A program made the translations under genes and the position numbers. The notes beneath the pieces are model-generated. The model ran no database searches, was not told where the DNA came from, and was given only the letters and a program-made list of their open reading frames with translations. A stretch of 64,000 nucleotides of DNA from Burkholderiaceae bacterium (GTDB lineage: Bacteria > Pseudomonadota > Gammaproteobacteria > Burkholderiales > Burkholderiaceae_C): assembly GCA_023150375.1 (NCBI GenBank), contig JAKLLA010000009.1:1-64000 (forward strand), written 5' to 3'. Positions 37,773-46,886 of this stretch are shown here, in pieces (the stretch's first letter is position 1; the number at the start of each line of letters is the position of its first letter).

Positions 37773-39695
37773 ATGGACGTGATCAGCAACTTCGCCGCGC
37801 GCTACGAGCGCACCCGAGAAGAGGAACTCACCCTCGAGGAGTACCTCGCCGAGTGCAAGCGCAATCCCCTGGCCTATGCCACTGCGGCCGAGCGCATGCT
37901 CAAGGCCATCGGCGAGCCGCAGATGGTCGATACGCGCAACGACCCGCGGCTGTCGCGCATCTTCGCCAACAAGGTCATCAAGATCTATCCGGCCTTCGCC
38001 GAGTTCTACGGCATGGAGGATGCGATCGAGCAGGTGGTGTCCTACTTCCGCCATGCCGCGCAGGGGCTGGAGGAGAAGAAGCAGATCCTCTACCTCCTGG
38101 GGCCGGTGGGTGGCGGCAAGAGCTCGATCGCCGAGCGCCTGAAGCAGCTGATGCAGGAGGTGCCCTTCTACGCCATCAAGGGCTCGCCGGTGAACGAGTC
38201 GCCGCTGGGTCTGTTCGACGTGGACGAGGACGGCCCGGTGCTGGAGAAGGAGTTCGGCATCCCGCGGCGTTACCTCAACCGCATCATGAGTCCCTGGGCC
38301 GTCAAGCGCCTGGAGGAGTACGGCGGTGACATCCGCCGCTTCAAGGTGGTCAAGCGCTACCCGAGCATCCTCAAGCAGGTCGGCGTGGCCAAGACCGAGC
38401 CGGGCGACGAGAACAACCAGGACATCTCCAGCCTGGTCGGCAAGGTCGACATCCGCAAGCTCGAGACCTACGCGCAGGACGACCCCGACGCCTACAGCTA
38501 CAGCGGCGGCCTGTGCCTGGCCAACCAGGGCCTGCTCGAGTTCGTCGAGATGTTCAAGGCGCCGATCAAGGTGCTGCACCCGCTGCTCACCGCCACGCAG
38601 GAAGGCAACTTCAAGGGCACCGAGGGCTTCGGCGCCATCCCCTTCGACGGCGTGGTGCTGGCGCACAGCAACGAGAGCGAGTGGAAGGCCTTCCGCAACA
38701 ACAAGAACAACGAGGCCTTCCTCGACCGCATCTACATCGTCAAGGTGCCGTACTGCCTGCGCGTGAGCGAGGAGGTGAAGATCTACGAGAAGCTGATCCG
38801 CGGCTCCTCCCTGGCCGAGGCCAAGTGCGCGCCGGGCACGCTGAAGATGATGAGCCAGTTCGCCATCCTCACGCGGCTCAAGGAGCCGGAGAACTCGTCG
38901 CTGTTCTCCAAGATGATGATCTACGACGGCGAGAACCTGAAGGACACCGACCCGCGCGCCAAGAGCTATCAGGAGTACCGCGACTACGCCGGTGTCGACG
39001 AGGGCATGAGCGGCATCAGCACCCGCTTTGCCTACAAGATCCTGTCGAAGGTCTTCAACTTCGACAGCCAGGAGGTGGCGGCCAACCCGGTGCACCTGAT
39101 GTACGTGCTCGAGCAGCAGATCGAGCGCGAGCAGTTCCCCGCCGAGGTGGAGCAGAAGTACATCGCCTACATCAAGGAGCTGCTGGCGCCGCGCTACGCC
39201 GAGTTCATCGGCAAGGAGATCCAGACGGCCTACCTGGAGAGCTACTCCGAGTATGGCCAGAACATCTTCGACCGCTACGTCACCTACGCCGACTACTGGA
39301 TCCAGGATCAGGAGTACCGTGACACCGACACCGGCGAGGTGTTCGATCGTGCCAGCCTGAACGCGGAACTGGAGAAGATCGAGAAGCCCGCCGGCATCGC
39401 CAACCCGAAGGACTTCCGCAACGAGATCGTCAACTTCGTGCTGCGCGCGCGGGCCAACAACCAGGGCAAGAACCCGGTCTGGACCAGCTACGAGAAGCTG
39501 CGCACGGTGATCGAGAAGAAGATGTTCTCCAACACGGAAGAGCTGCTGCCGGTGATCAGCTTCAACGCCAAGGCCAGCGCGGACGAGGCGAAGAAGCACG
39601 AGAACTTCGTGCAGCGCATGGTCGACAAGGGCTACACGCCCAAGCAGGTGCGCCTGCTGTGCGAGTGGTACCTGCGGGTGCGCAAGTCTTCCTGA
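37773..39695 (+). CDS. prkA: PrkA-family serine protein kinase (YeaG)
   Basis: This 640-residue protein has an N-terminal AAA-like PrkA domain with Walker A GPVGGGKSS (residues about 110-118) and a C-terminal kinase-like region ending LRVRKSS. Homologues are stress-related serine kinases (Bacillus PrkA, E. coli YeaG). It is first in the conserved prkA-yeaH-spoVR operon, with an excellent AGGAGG site. The length matches the family. Confidence 0.95.
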   Translation: MDVISNFAARYERTREEELTLEEYLAECKRNPLAYATAAERMLKAIGEPQMVDTRNDPRLSRIFANKVIKIYPAFAEFYGMEDAIEQVVSYFRHAAQGLEEKKQILYLLGPVGGGKSSIAERLKQLMQEVPFYAIKGSPVNESPLGLFDVDEDGPVLEKEFGIPRRYLNRIMSPWAVKRLEEYGGDIRRFKVVKRYPSILKQVGVAKTEPGDENNQDISSLVGKVDIRKLETYAQDDPDAYSYSGGLCLANQGLLEFVEMFKAPIKVLHPLLTATQEGNFKGTEGFGAIPFDGVVLAHSNESEWKAFRNNKNNEAFLDRIYIVKVPYCLRVSEEVKIYEKLIRGSSLAEAKCAPGTLKMMSQFAILTRLKEPENSSLFSKMMIYDGENLKDTDPRAKSYQEYRDYAGVDEGMSGISTRFAYKILSKVFNFDSQEVAANPVHLMYVLEQQIEREQFPAEVEQKYIAYIKELLAPRYAEFIGKEIQTAYLESYSEYGQNIFDRYVTYADYWIQDQEYRDTDTGEVFDRASLNAELEKIEKPAGIANPKDFRNEIVNFVLRARANNQGKNPVWTSYEKLRTVIEKKMFSNTEELLPVISFNAKASADEAKKHENFVQRMVDKGYTPKQVRLLCEWYLRVRKSS

Positions 39696-39764
39696 CCGCA
39701 GGCACAGACCCGGCGCGGGTGGGCGCGACGCCCGCCCGTCACGCCAAGGACGGACCGAGGCCCT

Positions 39765-41054
39765 ATGCAACAGATCATCGACCGCCGCCTGGCCGGCAAG
39801 AACAAGTCGATCGGCAACCGCGAACGCTTTCTGCGCCGCTACAAGGAGCAGATCAAGGGGGCGGTGCGCCGGGCGATCGACGGCCGCGGCATCCGCGATC
39901 TCGAGCGCGGCGAGGACGTGCACATCCCGAAGAAGGATGTGAGCGAGCCGGTCTTCCACCATGGCTCGGGCGGCAAGCGCGAGATGGTGCACCCGGGCAA
40001 CCAGGAGTACGTCGCGGGCGACCGCATCGCCCGTCCCAAGGGCGGGCAGGGCGGCGGCGGCTCCGGCAGCGGGCAGGCCAGCGACTCCGGCGAGGGCGAG
40101 GACGACTTCGTCTTCACCCTCAGCAAGGAGGAGTTCATGCAGGTCTTCTTCGAGGACCTGGCCCTGCCGCACCTGATCCGCACCCAGCTGGCCGAGACGC
40201 CGGAGTGGAAGAGCCACCGCGCCGGCTTCACCAGCGACGGCACGCCCAACAACCTGCACGTGGTGCGCTCGATGCGCGGCGCGCTGGGACGGCGCATCGC
40301 ACTGGGCTCGGAATCGCGCCGCGAGCTGCACCGGCTGGAGGCGCAGCTGGAACAGCTGCGGCGCCATCCGCACCCCACCGATGCCCTGGCGCACAAGGAG
40401 GTCGCCGAGCTGGAAGCGCGCATCGCCGAGCTGCGCGGCCGCCTGGCGAAGATCCCCTTCCTCGATCCGATCGACCTGAAGTTCCGCAGCCGGGTGAAGA
40501 CCCCGGTGCCCACCAGCAAGGCGGTGATGTTCTGCCTGATGGATGTGTCCGGCTCGATGGACGAGCAGCGCAAGGAGCTGTCCAAGCGCTTCTTCATCCT
40601 GCTGTACCTCTTCCTGACCCGGCACTACGAGAAGATCGACATCGTCTTCATCCGCCACCACACCCAGGCGCAGGAGGTCGACGAGCAGGGCTTCTTCCAC
40701 TCCACCGAGACCGGCGGCACGGTGGTGTCCTCGGCGCTGGTGCTGATGGAGGAGATCATCCGCGCGCGCTACCCCAGCGACCAGTGGAACATCTACGGCG
40801 CACAGGCCAGCGATGGCGACAACTGGCACCACGATTCGGGCCGCTGCCGCGAGCTGCTCGAGCAGAAGATCCTGCCGCTGGTGCGCTACTACGCCTACGT
40901 GCAGGTCGCCGAGCCCGAGCAGAACCTCTGGGACGAATACGCCCGCCTGGCCGAGACCGCCGGGCCGCACTTCGCGATGCGCAAGGCCGTCGACGCCTCG
41001 CAGATCTACCCGGTGTTCCGCGACCTGTTCAAGAAGGAAGGGGCTCCCGCATGA
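39765..41054 (+). CDS. yeaH: DUF444 family protein YeaH
   Basis: This 429-residue YeaH homologue has no known enzyme activity; it is coupled to PrkA in stress responses. The N terminus is basic (QQIIDRRLAGKNKSIGNRER), and a Gly/Ser-rich stretch lies at residues about 86-110. A von Willebrand A-like fold occupies the second half, with the MIDAS-like MFCLMDVSGSMDEQRKE and a later TGGTVVSSALVLM. It starts 70 bp after prkA, and its stop overlaps the spoVR ATG. Confidence 0.93.
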   Translation: MQQIIDRRLAGKNKSIGNRERFLRRYKEQIKGAVRRAIDGRGIRDLERGEDVHIPKKDVSEPVFHHGSGGKREMVHPGNQEYVAGDRIARPKGGQGGGGSGSGQASDSGEGEDDFVFTLSKEEFMQVFFEDLALPHLIRTQLAETPEWKSHRAGFTSDGTPNNLHVVRSMRGALGRRIALGSESRRELHRLEAQLEQLRRHPHPTDALAHKEVAELEARIAELRGRLAKIPFLDPIDLKFRSRVKTPVPTSKAVMFCLMDVSGSMDEQRKELSKRFFILLYLFLTRHYEKIDIVFIRHHTQAQEVDEQGFFHSTETGGTVVSSALVLMEEIIRARYPSDQWNIYGAQASDGDNWHHDSGRCRELLEQKILPLVRYYAYVQVAEPEQNLWDEYARLAETAGPHFAMRKAVDASQIYPVFRDLFKKEGAPA

Positions 41055-42613
41055 CCTCCGTGCTGCAGATGAAGGACCTGGCCGCCGGCCCGCTGCCGCT
41101 GGCACGTCGACCCGAGCAGCCTCTTCCCGGGCCCAGCGACTGGAACTTCGAACTCGTCGAGCAGTACCACGCGGCGATCCGCGCCACCGCGCAGCGCTTC
41201 GGCCTGGACACCTATCCCAACCAGCTCGAGATCATCACTGCCGAGCAGATGATGGACGCCTACGCGTCCGTGGGCATGCCGGTGAACTACCGCCACTGGA
41301 GCTACGGCAAGGAGTTCATCGCCACGGAGAAGAACTACAAGCGCGGCGCGATGGGGCTGGCCTACGAGATCGTCATCAACTCCAACCCCTGCATCAGCTA
41401 CCTGATGGAGGAGAACACGATGGCCATGCAGGCGCTGGTCATCGCCCATGCGGCCTACGGGCACAACAGCTTCTTCAAGGGCAACTACCTGTTCCGGATG
41501 TGGACGGACGCCTCGTCCATCATCGACTACCTGGTCTACGCCAAGGACTATGTCGCCAAGTGCGAGGAGAAGCACGGCCTGGAGACGGTGGAGCTCTTCC
41601 TCGACAGCTGCCACGCGTTGATGAACCAGGGCGTGGACCGCTACCGCCGCCCGAGCAAGCGCACGCTGGCGCAGGAGCTGGCCGAGCGCAAGGAGCGCGA
41701 GGCCTATGCCCAGCAGCAGGTCAACGACCTGTGGCGCACCCTGCCGCGCCGGGCCGACAAGGCCGAGGAGCAGCAGGAGGCGCGGCGCTTTCCCGAGGAG
41801 CCGCAGGAGAACCTGCTCTACTTCGTCGAGAAGAATGCCCCGCTGCTCGAGCCCTGGCAGCGCGAGATCGTGCGCATCGTGCGCAAGATCGCCCAGTACT
41901 TCTACCCGCAGCGGCAGAGCCAGGTGATGAACGAGGGCTGGGCCACCTTCTGGCACCACCGCATCCTCAACTCGATGTACGACGACGGCTTCCTGACCGA
42001 CGGCGTGATGATCGAGTGGCTCAAGTCGCACACCAACGTGGTCTACCAGCCCCGCGTGGGCGACCGCGGCTACGGCGGCCTGAATCCCTATGCGCTGGGC
42101 TTTGCGATGTACAGCGACATCGAGCGCATCTGCCGCGCCCCCACCGAGGAGGACCGGCGCTGGTTCCCGGACCTGGCCGGTTCGCCCTGGCTGCCGGCGC
42201 TGGACCATGCGATGCGCAACTTCAAGGACGAGAGCTTCGTCGGCCAGTACCTCAGCCCCAAGCTGATGCGCGACCTGCGCCTCTTCGCCATCGTCGACGA
42301 CGACAAGAAGAGCGAGATCGAGGTCGCCGCGATCCACGACGAGTCCGGCTACCGCCAGGTGCGCGAGGCGCTGTCACGCCAGTACGACCTGGGCAGCCGC
42401 GAGCCCAACATCCAGGTCTGGAACGTCAACCTGCGCGGCGACCGCAGCCTCACGCTGCGGCACTTCCAGCACAACAACCGCCCGCTGGCCGACAGCGCGC
42501 TGCAGGTGCTCAAGCATGTCGCCCGGCTCTGGGGCTTCGCGGTGCACCTCGAGAGCGTCGACGGCAAGGGCGACATCACCAAGCGCTGGACGGTGCCGGC
42601 GCCGAGTCACTGA
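41051..42613 (+). CDS. spoVR: SpoVR family protein (YcgB)
   Basis: This 520-residue SpoVR-like protein is conserved from Bacillus (cortex formation) to proteobacteria, with unknown biochemistry. Its landmarks are YPNQLEIITAEQMMDAY, GMPVNYRHWSYGKEF, MNEGWATFWHHRILN and NPYALGFAMYSDIER. No membrane helices are seen. It overlaps yeaH by ATGA and completes the three-gene operon, so the three probably act together in a starvation or stress response. Confidence 0.94.
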   Translation: MTSVLQMKDLAAGPLPLARRPEQPLPGPSDWNFELVEQYHAAIRATAQRFGLDTYPNQLEIITAEQMMDAYASVGMPVNYRHWSYGKEFIATEKNYKRGAMGLAYEIVINSNPCISYLMEENTMAMQALVIAHAAYGHNSFFKGNYLFRMWTDASSIIDYLVYAKDYVAKCEEKHGLETVELFLDSCHALMNQGVDRYRRPSKRTLAQELAERKEREAYAQQQVNDLWRTLPRRADKAEEQQEARRFPEEPQENLLYFVEKNAPLLEPWQREIVRIVRKIAQYFYPQRQSQVMNEGWATFWHHRILNSMYDDGFLTDGVMIEWLKSHTNVVYQPRVGDRGYGGLNPYALGFAMYSDIERICRAPTEEDRRWFPDLAGSPWLPALDHAMRNFKDESFVGQYLSPKLMRDLRLFAIVDDDKKSEIEVAAIHDESGYRQVREALSRQYDLGSREPNIQVWNVNLRGDRSLTLRHFQHNNRPLADSALQVLKHVARLWGFAVHLESVDGKGDITKRWTVPAPSH

Positions 42614-42614
42614 C

Positions 42615-42673
42615 CTGACCCACCCCCCGTTGCGGCTCGCGCCGCTCCCCCCTCCAGGGGGGGCTGCCAGCGG
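42615..42673. repeat. Dispersed palindromic intergenic repeat (Burkholderiales-type)
   Basis: The segment contains CCACCCCCCGTTGCGGC, then CCCCCCTCCAGGGGGG (42647-42662), then CTGCCAGCGG. This closely resembles a short repeat scattered between genes in Comamonadaceae-type genomes. The C6/G6 hairpin lies between convergent spoVR and the flavoprotein gene and may act as a terminator. Confidence 0.55.
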
Positions 42674-42718
42674 ACCGGCCGGGCCGGATCCGCGGCCGCT
42701 GCTGGAGAAGACGCGCGC

Positions 42719-44128
42719 TCAGAGTGCGAAGATCTTCCCGGGATTCAGGATGTTCTGCGGGTCCAGCGCGCGCTTGACGCTGCGCATCAGGGCCACCGTG
42801 CCCTCGCCGGCCTCCTCGACCAGGAAGTCCATCTTGTGCAGGCCGATGCCATGCTCGCCGGTGCAGGTGCCGCCGCAGGCGATGGCGCGCTGCACCACCC
42901 GGGCGTTGAGCGCCTCGGCGCGTTCGCGCTGCTCGGGCCGGGCGGGGTCGACCAGGTAGGCGATGTGGAAGTTGCCGTCGCCGACATGGCCGACGATGTA
43001 GTGCGGCAGTCCGGCCGCCTCGGCCTCGCGCTTGGCGGCCACCACGCAGTCGGCCAGTTGCGAGATCGGCACACAGGTGTCGGTGGTGACGGTGCGGCAG
43101 CCCGGGTTCAGGTGCATCGCCGAAAAATAGGCCTTGTGCCGCGCCGCCCACAGGCGTGAACGCTCCTCCGGCGTGGTGGCCCACTGGAAGTCCTCGCCGC
43201 CGTGCTCGCGGGCGATCTCCTGCACCGTCTCGGCCTGCTCCTGCACGCTGGCCGGGCTGCCGTGGAACTCCATCAGCAGCATCGGCGTCTCGCGCAGACC
43301 GAGCTTGCTCTGCAGGTTCACGCCGTGCACCGCGTTGGCGTCGAGCAGCTCGCAGCGGGCGATCGGCACGCCCAGCTGGATCAGTGCGATGGTGGTCTGC
43401 ACCGCGGCGCCCTCGCTGGGGAAATGGCAGATCGCCGCGGATACCGCCTCGGGCAGCGGATAGAGCTTGAGCGTGATCTCGGTCATCACGCCCAGCGTGC
43501 CCTCGCTGCCGACGAACAGGCGCGTCAGGTCGTAACCCGCCGAGGACTTCTTCGCCCGGGTGCCGGTGCGGATCACCTCGCCGCTGGCGGTGACCACCTC
43601 GAGGGCCAGCACGTTCTCGCGCATGGTGCCGTAGCGCACCGCGTTGGTGCCGCTGGCCCGGGTGGCGGTCATGCCGCCGATCGAGGCGTTGGCGCCGGGG
43701 TCGATGGGGAAGAACAGCCCGGTGTCGCGGATCTCGGCGTTGAGCTGCTCGCGTGTCACGCCCGGCTGCACGGTGGCGCTGAGGTCTTCGGCGTTCACGC
43801 GCAGCACCCGGTTCATGCGCGAGAGGTCCAGGCTCAGGCCACCCTGCACCGCCAGCAGGTGGCCCTCCAGCGACGAGCCGACGCCGAAGGGGATCACCGC
43901 CACGCCGTGCGCGGCGGCCAGGCGCAGTGCATCGGCCACGTCGGCCGTGCTCTCGCAGAACACCACCGCGTCGGGCGGGGTGACGTCGAAGGGCGACTCG
44001 TCGCGGCCGTGCTGCTCGCGCACCGCCGCGGCCTGGCTGCAGCGCTCGCCGAAGCGCGCCTGCAGCGCGCTCAGCAGCTCGGCCGGGAAGGGGCGCGGGC
44101 GGATCGTGGGCAGGGCGGTGGCATGCAT
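42719..44128 (-). CDS. FAD-linked D-lactate dehydrogenase / glycolate oxidase-type flavoprotein
   Basis: This 469-residue member of the GlcD/Dld family has a PCMH-type FAD-binding domain (VIPFGVGSSLEGHLLAVQGG, IDPGANASIGGMTATRASGT, YDLTRLFVGSEGTLGV). A C-terminal FAD-oxidase domain follows, with the conserved HVGDGNFH and GEHGIGLHK. It oxidises a D-2-hydroxyacid, usually D-lactate, and passes electrons to quinone or cytochrome. It stands alone here and is divergent from a Crp/Fnr gene across 137 bp. Confidence 0.92.
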   Translation of the reverse strand: MHATALPTIRPRPFPAELLSALQARFGERCSQAAAVREQHGRDESPFDVTPPDAVVFCESTADVADALRLAAAHGVAVIPFGVGSSLEGHLLAVQGGLSLDLSRMNRVLRVNAEDLSATVQPGVTREQLNAEIRDTGLFFPIDPGANASIGGMTATRASGTNAVRYGTMRENVLALEVVTASGEVIRTGTRAKKSSAGYDLTRLFVGSEGTLGVMTEITLKLYPLPEAVSAAICHFPSEGAAVQTTIALIQLGVPIARCELLDANAVHGVNLQSKLGLRETPMLLMEFHGSPASVQEQAETVQEIAREHGGEDFQWATTPEERSRLWAARHKAYFSAMHLNPGCRTVTTDTCVPISQLADCVVAAKREAEAAGLPHYIVGHVGDGNFHIAYLVDPARPEQRERAEALNARVVQRAIACGGTCTGEHGIGLHKMDFLVEEAGEGTVALMRSVKRALDPQNILNPGKIFAL

Positions 44129-44265
44129 CGGTGCTCTCCGGGCCGGGCGGCCGATATCGGACAGGATGGAATGGACGACGATTCTAGGAGCGCTGCCTTC
44201 TGTTCTTGCCGCCTACACTGCCCCCCGGCGGCTGCCGCCGCCATGCCCTCACGTCCGTACCGCCC

Positions 44266-44955
44266 ATGTCCGCCGCTGCCCCTGCTCCGTCTCCACTGGC
44301 CGAACGGCTGGCCGACCTGTACCCTGTGCTGCGCGAGGATCCGCCGCCCGGCTGGCAGGACGATGTCGCCGCGCTGGGTCAGGCTCTGCAGGTGCCGGCC
44401 GGGGCAGAACTCTTCCACGAGGGCCGGGCCTGCCAGGGCTTCCCGCTGCTGCTCGACGGCGATGTGCGGGTGGCCCGGGGGGCGCCGCAGGGCCGTTCGA
44501 TCGAGCTCTACCACGTGCTGCCCGGCGAGGTCTGCCTGGTCAGCGCGTCCTGCCTGCTCGGCGACAGCCTGCTGGCGGCCCACGGCGTGGCCGCACGGCC
44601 GTGCGAGCTGCTGCTGCTGCCGGTGTCCACCTTCATGCGCTGGAGCGCCCACGAGCCGTTCCGGCGCTGGGTCTTCGGCGTCTTCGCGCAGCGCCTGGCC
44701 GAGCTGATCGCGCTGGCCGAGGCGGTGGCTTTCCAGCGCCTGGATCAGCGCCTGGCCGCCGCACTGCTCGGCCGGGGCACGGTGCTGCACCTGACGCACC
44801 AGCAACTCGCCGACGAACTGGGCACCGTGCGCGAGATGGTCACCCGCCTGCTGCGCCGCTTCGAGCGCGACGGCTGGGTGCGGCTGGGGCGCGAGCGCAT
44901 CGAGCTGCTCGATCCGGTGCCGCTGCGCCGCCTGGCCGGGCAGAACGCTTTGTGA
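44266..44955 (+). CDS. Crp/Fnr family transcriptional regulator
   Basis: This 229-residue regulator has an N-terminal cNMP-binding-like sensor (PAGAELFHEGRACQGFPLLL, then DGDVRVARG and GEVCLVSASCLLG). The C-terminal winged HTH is LTHQQLADELGTVREMVTRL. Four Cys occur in the sensor (positions about 55-125) but not in the N-terminal FNR cluster pattern, so oxygen sensing by 4Fe-4S is not evident; redox sensing through cysteines is possible. ATG 44266 is preferred to an upstream in-frame ATG. A perfect CRP-type palindrome overlaps its stop codon and precedes the next gene. Confidence 0.9.
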   Translation: MSAAAPAPSPLAERLADLYPVLREDPPPGWQDDVAALGQALQVPAGAELFHEGRACQGFPLLLDGDVRVARGAPQGRSIELYHVLPGEVCLVSASCLLGDSLLAAHGVAARPCELLLLPVSTFMRWSAHEPFRRWVFGVFAQRLAELIALAEAVAFQRLDQRLAAALLGRGTVLHLTHQQLADELGTVREMVTRLLRRFERDGWVRLGRERIELLDPVPLRRLAGQNAL

Positions 44956-44966
44956 CCGAAGTCACA
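44951..44966. promoter_or_regulatory. Perfect CRP-type palindrome upstream of the DUF2892 gene
   Basis: TGTGA-CCGAAG-TCACA matches the CRP/FNR-superfamily half sites exactly. It spans the regulator's stop codon and lies 65 bp upstream of the next ATG, a good position for an activator site. The adjacent Crp/Fnr protein is the obvious candidate to bind it. Confidence 0.65.
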
Positions 44967-45031
44967 GATGCCAACCCCTCCTCGACCCACACTCGGTGCC
45001 AGCCGGCGCGGTGCCGGCACGAGGAGTTGCG

Positions 45032-45229
45032 ATGAAGACCAACGTCGGCGGCATCGACCGCATTGCCCGCATCGTCGTGGGCGCCCTGCTGATCCTGCTC
45101 GCCCTGCTGGGCACGATCGGGGCCTGGGGCTGGATCGGCATCGTGCCGCTGGCCACCGGACTGCTGAAGACCTGCCCGCTCTACTCGATCCTGGGCATGA
45201 ACACCTGCCCGACGAGCAGCAAGAGCTGA
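45032..45229 (+). CDS. DUF2892 family small inner-membrane protein
   Basis: This 65-residue protein has two membrane helices (IARIVVGALLILLALLGTIG and WIGIVPLATGLLKTC) and ends CPLYSILGMNTCPTSSKS with two cysteines. It matches the DUF2892/YgaP transmembrane module, often fused to rhodanese domains and tied to sulfur or redox metabolism. GAGGAG precedes ATG 45032. It is probably activated from the CRP-type site at 44951. Confidence 0.9.
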   Translation: MKTNVGGIDRIARIVVGALLILLALLGTIGAWGWIGIVPLATGLLKTCPLYSILGMNTCPTSSKS

Positions 45230-45244
45230 GGGGCTTGCGCGGCC

Positions 45245-46003
45245 TCAGGCGGCCGCCGTGTCCGGTTCCTCCCGGTAGGCCGCGAACACGTCGCGCACTG
45301 GGGCGGCCTGCGCTCCGGGGGTCGTGACCGCGGTCTCCAGTTCCTGCAGGTGACGGCGCATCTCGGCCGCGGCGGCGGCACGTGGACCGGTGAGCGCTTC
45401 CAGCAGTTCGACGTGACGGTGCGCCACGCAGACGGGGCGCCCGGGCTGCTGGTACAGCGCCATCAGGATGGAGGTGGTGGGCAGGAGTTCGTCGAGCATG
45501 CGCGCGAACACCGGGTTGCCGCTCATCTCCGCCAGCGCCCGGTGGAACTCCCCGGACAGGCGAATGGCCGTCGAACGGTCGCCGCGGGCGTCCGCCGCGG
45601 CCTCGTCCTGGACGAGGCGACGCAGCCGGTCGAGCTGCAGCGCATCGAGGGTGCCTGCCAGACGCCGGGCCACTTCACATTCCACGACTCGCCGGGCATC
45701 GAAGACATGGGCGGCCTCGTCCCGCCCGGGCAGGGGGACCTGAGCACCCCGGTTGTGGTGCAGTTCGATGATGCGGTCCTGCGCCAGCCGGTGCAGCGCC
45801 TGGCGGATCACGGTGCGCGAGACCTGGAAGCTGGCCGCCAGCTCTTCCTCGCGCAGCCGCGTGCCCGGGCTCAGGCGCAGTTCCAGGATGGCGGCATAGA
45901 TGGCGTCCACCACCCGTTGCGTCGCGGTGACCACGGGCGCAGTCGACGCGACGGCGGGCGGCGTGCGGCGGGTGCGGGCGGGCGTGGAGCGGCTGCGGGG
46001 CAT
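45245..46003 (-). CDS. GntR-family regulator (FadR/FCD subfamily)
   Basis: This 252-residue regulator has an N-terminal winged HTH (LSPGTRLREEELAASFQVSR, then TVIRQALHRLAQDRIIEL). A C-terminal FCD ligand-binding domain follows with the metal-type histidines (EFHRALAEMSGNP, HRHVELLEAL). It is the last gene of the ABC transporter operon, 7 bp after the second permease. Repressors of this subfamily bind short palindromes like TTGTATGCAA, which occurs twice in the divergent promoter region at 50.2-50.4 kb, so it is the likely local repressor. Confidence 0.93.
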   Translation of the reverse strand: MPRSRSTPARTRRTPPAVASTAPVVTATQRVVDAIYAAILELRLSPGTRLREEELAASFQVSRTVIRQALHRLAQDRIIELHHNRGAQVPLPGRDEAAHVFDARRVVECEVARRLAGTLDALQLDRLRRLVQDEAAADARGDRSTAIRLSGEFHRALAEMSGNPVFARMLDELLPTTSILMALYQQPGRPVCVAHRHVELLEALTGPRAAAAAEMRRHLQELETAVTTPGAQAAPVRDVFAAYREEPDTAAA

Positions 46004-46010
46004 GGTCGCG

Positions 46011-46886
46011 TCATTGTCCGCGACGGCGTTGCCACAGCCACAGTGTGGCCAGCGTGGCTCCCATCACGGCGAACGACACGACCGTCGTCACAGTACCCAG
46101 GGCATAGATCACCGGCGTCGTGACGGTGGTGGTCAGGCCCTGCAGTTCCAGTGGCAGGGTGTTGAGGTCGCCCATCGCCTGGGAGCTGCGGGCGATCTCG
46201 TCCCAGCTCAGCGTGAAGCCGAACATGCCCACGCCCACCAGGCTGGGGCCGATCAGCGGCAGCAGCACGTGCCGGAAGCTCTGCCAGGGCGAGGCGCCCA
46301 GGTCGCGGGCCGCCTCCTCGTAGGCCGGATCGAAGCGGTTGAAGACCGCGAACATGATCAGCAGGCCGAAGGGCAGCGTCCAGGTCAGCTGCGCGCCCAG
46401 GCCGGAAGTGAACATGCCCATCGTCGTCGTGAAGGCCTCCAGCAGGTCGGGCGCATGCGCCTCCAGCAGCGTCTTCAGACCGGTGTCGAGCAGCCGGAAC
46501 ATCAGCCCCACGCCGAGCGAGACGATGATCGAGGGCATGATCAGACTGGCCACCACGACGTAGAACAGTGCCGTGCTGCCCGGCAGCCGCTTGCGGTAGG
46601 CCAGGCCGGCCAGCAGCGACAGCGCGACGGTCAGCCCCATCACCACGGTACCCAGCGCCAGCGAGCGGCGGAAAGCCGCACCGATGTCGATGACGCCGAT
46701 GCCCTCCCAGAGCTTGTGGAACCAGTGCAGGGAGGCGCCGCGCATCGGGAACGTCAACCCGCCTTCCGGGCCCTGGAAGCTGAGCACGAAGATCGCCAGC
46801 ATCGGGCCGTACAGAAACAGCACGAAGGTGGTGAACAGCAGCGCCAGCGGCCAGAAGCCGGGGGCCCGTTTTCGAGTCGGCGCCAT
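46011..46886 (-). CDS. ABC transporter permease (PotC-like)
   Basis: This 291-residue inner-membrane permease has six helices and the EAA loop EEAARDLGASPWQSFRHVLL. It belongs to the spermidine/putrescine-type group (PotC, COG1177). ATG 46886 shares its A with the stop of the upstream permease. It probably pairs with that permease to form the translocation channel. Confidence 0.92.
   Translation of the reverse strand: MAPTRKRAPGFWPLALLFTTFVLFLYGPMLAIFVLSFQGPEGGLTFPMRGASLHWFHKLWEGIGVIDIGAAFRRSLALGTVVMGLTVALSLLAGLAYRKRLPGSTALFYVVVASLIMPSIIVSLGVGLMFRLLDTGLKTLLEAHAPDLLEAFTTTMGMFTSGLGAQLTWTLPFGLLIMFAVFNRFDPAYEEAARDLGASPWQSFRHVLLPLIGPSLVGVGMFGFTLSWDEIARSSQAMGDLNTLPLELQGLTTTVTTPVIYALGTVTTVVSFAVMGATLATLWLWQRRRGQ

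Noticed and set aside
37494-41105. A 1203-codon open frame on the minus strand
   Set aside because: It lies opposite prkA and yeaH; its composition (Leu/Val/His/Asp-rich) is typical of antisense frames over high-GC genes.
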